64,000 bases of DNA from Aquabacterium humicola (GTDB lineage Bacteria; Pseudomonadota; Gammaproteobacteria; Burkholderiales; Burkholderiaceae_C). Every line of letters begins with the position of its first letter. The first letter of the stretch is position 1. The position numbers were made by a program, and so were the translations under genes. Below are positions 60,062 to 64,000 of this stretch, piece after piece. The notes below the pieces were generated by a model. That model did no database searches, was not told the origin of the DNA, and saw only the letters and a list, made by a program, of their open reading frames with translations. The stretch spans positions 806,001 through 870,000 of the forward strand of contig NZ_JARGNB010000001.1 of the NCBI RefSeq assembly GCF_030167915.1, in the 5' to 3' direction.

Positions 60062-61021
60062 TCAATACTTGCGCTTGGGGAATTCCTTGGCGGCCACTTC
60101 CATCGGGAAGATGGTCTCCTCGGTCACGATGCGCTTGGGCAATGTCTTGCCGGCCTTCAGGTCCTTGACGGCCTGCATCAGCTGCGGCCCGAGCAGCGGG
60201 CTGCACTCGACGCTGACGTTGAGCTTGCCAGCGATCATGGCCTCGAACGCCCCCTTGACCGCGTCGATCGAGATGATCGTGATGTCCTTGGCCGGCTTCA
60301 GGCCCGCTTCCTCGATCGCCTGGATCGCGCCGATGGCCATGTCGTCGTTGTGCGCGTAGAGCACGTTGATCTTCTTGCCCTCGGCCTTCAGGAAGGCTTC
60401 CATCACCTCCTTGCCCTTGGCACGGGTGAAGTCGCCGGTCTGGCTGCGGATGATCTTGAACTTCGGGTCGGCCTTCAGGATCTCCTCGAAGCCCTTCTTG
60501 CGGTCGATCGCCGGCGCCGAGCCCACGGTGCCCTGCAGCTCGACGATGTTGACCTCGCCCTTGTGGTCCTTCATCTTCTCGACGAGCCAGCGGCCGGCCT
60601 TGCGGCCTTCCTCGACGAAGTCCGAGCCCATGAAGGTGACCCACAGCGAGTCGTCCTTCTCATTGACCGCGCGGTCGGTCAGGATCACCGGGATCTTCGC
60701 GGCCTTGGCCTCGCGCAGCACCGTGCCCCAGCCGCTCTCGACCACCGGCGAGAACGCGATCACGTCCACCTTCTGCGCGATGAACGAGCGGATCGCCTTG
60801 ATCTGGTTCTCCTGCTTCTGCTGCGCATCGGAGAACTTCAGCTCGATGCCGGCGTCCTTGGCCGAGGACTTGATCGACTCGGAGTTGGCGGTGCGCCATT
60901 CGCTCTCGGCGCCGATCTGGCTGAAGCCGAGCACGATCTTCTTCTGCGCGAAGGCGGGCAGCGCGACGCTCAGGGCCAGGGCCCCGGCGGCCGCCAGGGT
61001 GGTGCGACGGGTGGTTCTCAT
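60062..61021 (-). CDS. ytfQ: YtfQ-like periplasmic sugar-binding protein (galactofuranose type)
   Basis: A 319-residue binding protein; ATG 61021 follows AGAGGAG and an N terminus with Arg pairs and a hydrophobic core ending at AFA-Q (about residue 25). [48 protein letters not shown] and [17 protein letters not shown] match YtfQ, which binds galactofuranose. It lies 27 bases before chvE, apart from its presumed transporter genes ytfR-ytfT-yjfF, which come after gguB. Confidence 0.9.
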   Translation of the reverse strand: MRTTRRTTLAAAGALALSVALPAFAQKKIVLGFSQIGAESEWRTANSESIKSSAKDAGIELKFSDAQQKQENQIKAIRSFIAQKVDVIAFSPVVESGWGTVLREAKAAKIPVILTDRAVNEKDDSLWVTFMGSDFVEEGRKAGRWLVEKMKDHKGEVNIVELQGTVGSAPAIDRKKGFEEILKADPKFKIIRSQTGDFTRAKGKEVMEAFLKAEGKKINVLYAHNDDMAIGAIQAIEEAGLKPAKDITIISIDAVKGAFEAMIAGKLNVSVECSPLLGPQLMQAVKDLKAGKTLPKRIVTEETIFPMEVAAKEFPKRKY

Positions 61022-61050
61022 GCGGGTCTCCTCTGCGGTCGTGCGTGTGG

Positions 61051-62484
61051 TCACGCGTGGATGTAGGCGGTCTTGACCGTGGTGTAGAACTCCACGGCAT
61101 GGCGGCCCTGCTCGCGCGGGCCGTGGCTGGAACCCTTGCGGCCGCCGAAGGGCACGTGGAAATCGACGCCGGCGGTCGGCAGGTTCACCATCACCATGCC
61201 GACCTGCGCATGGCGCCGGAAGTGAGCGGCATGCTTCAGGCTCGTCGTGCAGATGCCGGCGCACAGGCCGAACGGCGTGTCGTTGGCCAGCGCCAGCGCA
61301 TGCTCGTAGTCGTTGGCGCGGATCAGGCAGGCGACCGGTCCGAAGATCTCCTCGCGCGCGATGCGGTGCTGCGGCTCGGCGATGAACAGCGCCGGGCTCA
61401 TGTAGTGGCCGCGCGTGTCGCGCTGCAGCCGCTCGCCGCCGGCCAGCCATTCGGCGCCTTCGGCGCGGCCGATCTCCAGGTACGCCAGGTTCTGCTCCAG
61501 CTGCGCCTGGCTGACCACCGGGCCGATGTCGGTTCCGCGCTCGAGCGCATGGCCCACCACCAGGGCCCGCGTGCGCTCGCGCAGCGCCGTGACGAAGCGG
61601 TCGAAGATGCCGGGCGTGACGATGATGCGGCTGGAGGCCGTGCAGCGCTGGCCGGTCGAGTAGAAGCTGCCCTGCACCGCGCAGTCGACGGCGCGCGCGA
61701 GCTCGGCATCGTCGAGCACCACCAGCGGGTTCTTGCCGCCCATCTCGAGCTGCACGCGCGCCTGGCGCGCGGCGGCGGCCTTCAGCAGCTGCTGCCCGAC
61801 CGAGACCGAGCCGGTGAAGCTGATCGCATCGACCAGCGGGCTGTCGACGATGGTCTGGCCGACCAGCCGGCCGCTGCCCATCACCAGGTTGAACACACCC
61901 GCGGGCAGGCCCGCGCGGCTGATGATCTCGGCCAGCGCCGCGCCGCAGGCCGGCACCAGCTCGGCGGGCTTGAAGACCACGCTGTTGCCATAGGCCAGCG
62001 CCGGCGCGATCTTCCACGCCGGAATGGCGAGCGGGAAGTTCCACGGCGCGATCAGCCCGACCACGCCCACCGGCTCGCGCGTGACGTCGACCTCGACGCC
62101 CGGGCGCACCGAGGCCAGCTTCTCGCCGGGGATGCGCAGCGCCTCGGCGGCGAAGAACTTGAAGATCTGGCCGGCGCGCGCGGTCTCGGCGATGCCCTCG
62201 GGCAGCGTCTTGCCTTCTTCGCGCGACAGCAGGCGGCCGAGCTCGTCCTTGCGGGCGAGGATCTCGCTGCCGATCGCATCCAGCACCTCGAAGCGGCGCT
62301 GCGGCGTGCTGTGCGCCCAGTCCTCGCGCGCATCGGCCGCCGCGCGGATCGCGGCCTCGGTCTGCGTCGCATCGGCGCGGGCGAACTCGGCCACCGTGTC
62401 CGACAGGTCCGACGGGTTCTCGCTGCTGCCCAGCGTGACGCCGGTCTCCCAGCGGCCGTTGATCAGGTGCTTCAGCGCGGGCAT
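61051..62484 (-). CDS. Aldehyde dehydrogenase, probable alpha-ketoglutarate-semialdehyde dehydrogenase
   Basis: A 477-residue NAD(P)-dependent aldehyde dehydrogenase. Catalytic C281 (STGQRCTASSR), general base E247 (QLEMGGKNP) and N149 (PWNFPLAIP) are all present, and FTGSVSVGQ is the cofactor loop. Wording such as NGRWETG at the N terminus and VDFHVPFGGRKGSSHGPREQG near the end fits ketoglutarate-semialdehyde dehydrogenases of non-phosphorylative pentose oxidation. It follows gguC by 5 bases. The gguC product would form the semialdehyde that this enzyme oxidises to 2-oxoglutarate. Confidence 0.85.
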   Translation of the reverse strand: MPALKHLINGRWETGVTLGSSENPSDLSDTVAEFARADATQTEAAIRAAADAREDWAHSTPQRRFEVLDAIGSEILARKDELGRLLSREEGKTLPEGIAETARAGQIFKFFAAEALRIPGEKLASVRPGVEVDVTREPVGVVGLIAPWNFPLAIPAWKIAPALAYGNSVVFKPAELVPACGAALAEIISRAGLPAGVFNLVMGSGRLVGQTIVDSPLVDAISFTGSVSVGQQLLKAAAARQARVQLEMGGKNPLVVLDDAELARAVDCAVQGSFYSTGQRCTASSRIIVTPGIFDRFVTALRERTRALVVGHALERGTDIGPVVSQAQLEQNLAYLEIGRAEGAEWLAGGERLQRDTRGHYMSPALFIAEPQHRIAREEIFGPVACLIRANDYEHALALANDTPFGLCAGICTTSLKHAAHFRRHAQVGMVMVNLPTAGVDFHVPFGGRKGSSHGPREQGRHAVEFYTTVKTAYIHA

Positions 62485-62489
62485 GGCGG

Positions 62490-63494
62490 TCACAGCAGGT
62501 GCATGCCGCCGGGCGCGAAGGCGGCGGGCGCGGCCGCCAGCGCATTGACCAGCGGCTCGCCGAAGCCCGGCAGCTCGATCTCGAAGCGGTCGCCCGGCTG
62601 CGCCTGGATGCCATCGGCGAAGCTCAGGGTCGCGGTGCCGAAGAAGTGCAGGTGCACGTCGCCCGGCCGGCAGTGGGCCGCGTACTTGAAGTGATGGAAC
62701 TCCAGGTTCGCCAGCGAATGGCACATGTTGGCCTCGCCGGTGACGAAGGGCTTCTCCCACAGCACCGCATCGCCGCGGCGGATGCGGCTCGCGCCGCGCA
62801 GGTCGGCCGGCAGCGCGCCCAGCCGCAGCTCCGGCCCGATGGCGCAGGGCCGCAGCTTCGAATGCGCGAGGTAGAGGTAGTTCTGGCGCTCGACCACATG
62901 GTCCGAGAACTCGTTGCCGATCGCGAAGCCCAGGCGCGCGGGCCGGCCGTCGGGCCCGATGACGTACAGGCCGACGAGCTCCGGCTCCTCGCCGCCGTCG
63001 AGCGCGAATGCCGGCGACGCCAGCGGCGCACCCGGCCGGGCGACGATGTCGCCGTCGCCCTTGTAGAACCACTCGGGCTGCACGCCGGCGGCACCGGCGG
63101 CCGGCCGGCCCCCGTCGACGCCCCACTTGAACATGCGCATCGAGTCCGACAGCGCGGCCTCGTCGCCGGCGAGCTTCTGGTGCATCGCGTCGCGCGTCGC
63201 GGCGCTGCCCAGGTGCGTCAGGCCGGTGCCGCTGACGAGGCAGCGCGACGGATCGGCATGCGTCAGCGGCGGCAGCACGCGGCCTTCGTCCAGCAGCTCG
63301 CCGTAGGTCTCGGCGCTCGGCTCGGCCGGCAAGCTGTGCACCTGCGCCTGCAGCGAGCGCCCGGCGGCCAGCGCGGCCAGCGCCAGCGCGCGCGTGCTGC
63401 CGGCGCCCACCACCACGCGCACCGGTTCGGCCCGGCCGGCGGTCACGCCCACCTGCTCGCGCCCCTGGGCGTCGAGGTACTGGATCAGTCGCAT
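62490..63494 (-). CDS. gguC: GguC/AraD1-type FAH-fold protein, probable 2-keto-3-deoxy-pentonate dehydratase
   Basis: A 334-residue protein starting at ATG 63494 after AGGAG. It belongs to the fumarylacetoacetate-hydrolase superfamily branch called GguC/AraD1: VSGTGLTHLGSAATRDAMH in the middle, MFKWGVDGG, PEWFYKGDGDIV, and EEPELVGLYVIG with the metal-ligand Glu pair, then GFAIGNEFSDHVVE. FAH-fold relatives such as Caulobacter XylX dehydrate 2-keto-3-deoxy-pentonates to alpha-ketoglutarate semialdehyde. The adjacent aldehyde dehydrogenase supports that reaction here. It is the first gene of the twelve-gene operon and is divergent from the LysR gene. Confidence 0.82.
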   Translation of the reverse strand: MRLIQYLDAQGREQVGVTAGRAEPVRVVVGAGSTRALALAALAAGRSLQAQVHSLPAEPSAETYGELLDEGRVLPPLTHADPSRCLVSGTGLTHLGSAATRDAMHQKLAGDEAALSDSMRMFKWGVDGGRPAAGAAGVQPEWFYKGDGDIVARPGAPLASPAFALDGGEEPELVGLYVIGPDGRPARLGFAIGNEFSDHVVERQNYLYLAHSKLRPCAIGPELRLGALPADLRGASRIRRGDAVLWEKPFVTGEANMCHSLANLEFHHFKYAAHCRPGDVHLHFFGTATLSFADGIQAQPGDRFEIELPGFGEPLVNALAAAPAAFAPGGMHLL

Positions 63495-63631
63495 CGTGTC
63501 TCCTGCGCACCGATGTCCGTCCACCGGTGTTCGTGCGGGGCGATGGTACGAACGCGACCGATAACTAACCAATAGAGATTGCGGCTGGAGTCATATACGA
63601 TTTGGCATCCGTCAATCCGAGGCTGCGACCG
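63495..63631. promoter_or_regulatory. Divergent promoter region between gguC operon and LysR gene
   Basis: This 137-base gap must hold both promoters and the LysR-type binding site. The stretch 63560-63610 is clearly AT-richer than its surroundings and includes CAAT-AGAG-ATTG (63570-63581). I could not define a convincing T-N11-A operator or -35/-10 pair. Confidence 0.5.
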
Positions 63632-64000
63632 ATGCCCGCTCCGTACACCCACTGGTTCATCCGCGCCCGGCTGAAGACGCGGCAGCTGCTGCTGCTGGTG
63701 GCGATGGAGGAGGAAGGCAACATCCACCGCGCCGCGCAGGTGCTGAACATGACCCAGCCGGCGGCGTCCAAGCTGCTGAAGGACCTGGAGGACGCGCTGG
63801 GCGCGCCGCTGTTCGAGCGGCTGCCGCGCGGCATGCGGCCGACGTGGTACGGCGAGACGATGATCCGGCACGCGCGCATGGCGCTGGCCAGCCTGTCGCA
63901 GGCGCATGACGAGATCGAGGCGCTGAAGGCCGGCCGCTTCGGCCAGGTCAGCGTCGGCGCGATCACCGCGCCCGGCATGACGCTGCTGCCGGCGGCCACC
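63632..64000 (+). CDS. LysR-family transcriptional regulator, N-terminal part (GbpR-like; cut by window edge)
   Basis: The first 123 codons of a LysR regulator, open to the window edge. The winged helix-turn-helix is clear: RQLLLLVAMEEEGNIHRAAQ then VLNMTQPAASKLLKDLE and PLFERLPRGMRPTWYG. The start of the effector domain (VSVGAITAPGMTLLPAAT) follows. Its divergence from a chvE/ggu-type operon and its sequence style resemble GbpR, the sugar-responsive LysR regulator of chvE-like genes in Agrobacterium and Azospirillum. It probably controls the gguC-dgoA operon and itself. Confidence 0.88.
   Translation, partial: MPAPYTHWFIRARLKTRQLLLLVAMEEEGNIHRAAQVLNMTQPAASKLLKDLEDALGAPLFERLPRGMRPTWYGETMIRHARMALASLSQAHDEIEALKAGRFGQVSVGAITAPGMTLLPAAT

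Overview
The window is a very GC-rich, densely coded bacterial chromosome segment. Gene content and protein style (ChvE/GguAB and YtfQRT-YjfF sugar importers, GguC-type sugar-acid enzyme, a Caulobacter-type TonB receptor beside a flavin halogenase, Tat- and lipoprotein-exported glycosidases) point to a Gram-negative plant-polysaccharide degrader, most likely a betaproteobacterium of the order Burkholderiales (Roseateles/Rubrivivax/Leptothrix-like). The taxon is an inference from gene content only. I see no tRNA, rRNA, CRISPR, transposase or phage gene. Almost everything is carbohydrate capture, import or catabolism.

Layout. (1) 1-4009, + strand: the end of an amino-acid-type ABC importer (permease, ATPase, binding protein), an LgoD-like L-galactonate dehydrogenase and a secreted TIM-barrel amidohydrolase. 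(2) 12136-4040, - strand operon: a ribose-type sugar ABC importer followed by an aldose dehydrogenase, a lactonase, a second LgoD, a UxaB-like reductase and a mutarotase. Together these resemble an oxidative L-galactose/L-fucose pathway. (3) 12242-15065, + strand: a small unknown protein, a secreted GH39 enzyme and a secreted ThuA-domain protein. (4) 30285-15126, - strand operon: Ig-like lipoprotein, TonB-dependent receptor, flavin halogenase, GH9 glucanase, a 1255-residue propeller/cytochrome c fusion and a XylFHG D-xylose importer. (5) 30710-45167, + strand: GH74 xyloglucanase, then a very tight operon of GH31 alpha-xylosidase, two GH2 enzymes, a deacetylase, a second GH9, an AmpG-like MFS carrier and an esterase. 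(6) 45306-49877: a small unknown protein and a two-gene sensor (binding protein plus hybrid histidine kinase). (7) 63494-49988, - strand: twelve genes for galactose/arabinose-type sugar import and oxidation (gguC, aldehyde dehydrogenase, ytfQ, chvE-gguA-gguB, ytfR-ytfT-yjfF, glk, dgoK, dgoA), divergent from a partial LysR regulator at the right edge.

How it fits together. GH74 and GH9 enzymes would cut the xyloglucan backbone outside the cell and the TonB receptor would import oligosaccharides. The exported GH2 enzymes would remove galactose, the MFS carrier would move the remainder inward, and the cytoplasmic GH31 would remove xylose. The esterase/deacetylase pair would deal with acetyl groups. 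Released D-xylose, D-galactose and L-fucose/L-galactose each have a matching importer or catabolic block in the window. A beta-glucosidase, an alpha-L-fucosidase, a galactose dehydrogenase, sugar-acid dehydratases (other than GguC) and a dedicated transcription factor for the xyloglucan block are not in the window.

Regulation visible in sequence: an 18-bp AT-rich palindrome lies upstream of the receptor operon and again directly before the GH31 operon. Most junctions inside operons are ATGA or TGATG overlaps, implying translational coupling.
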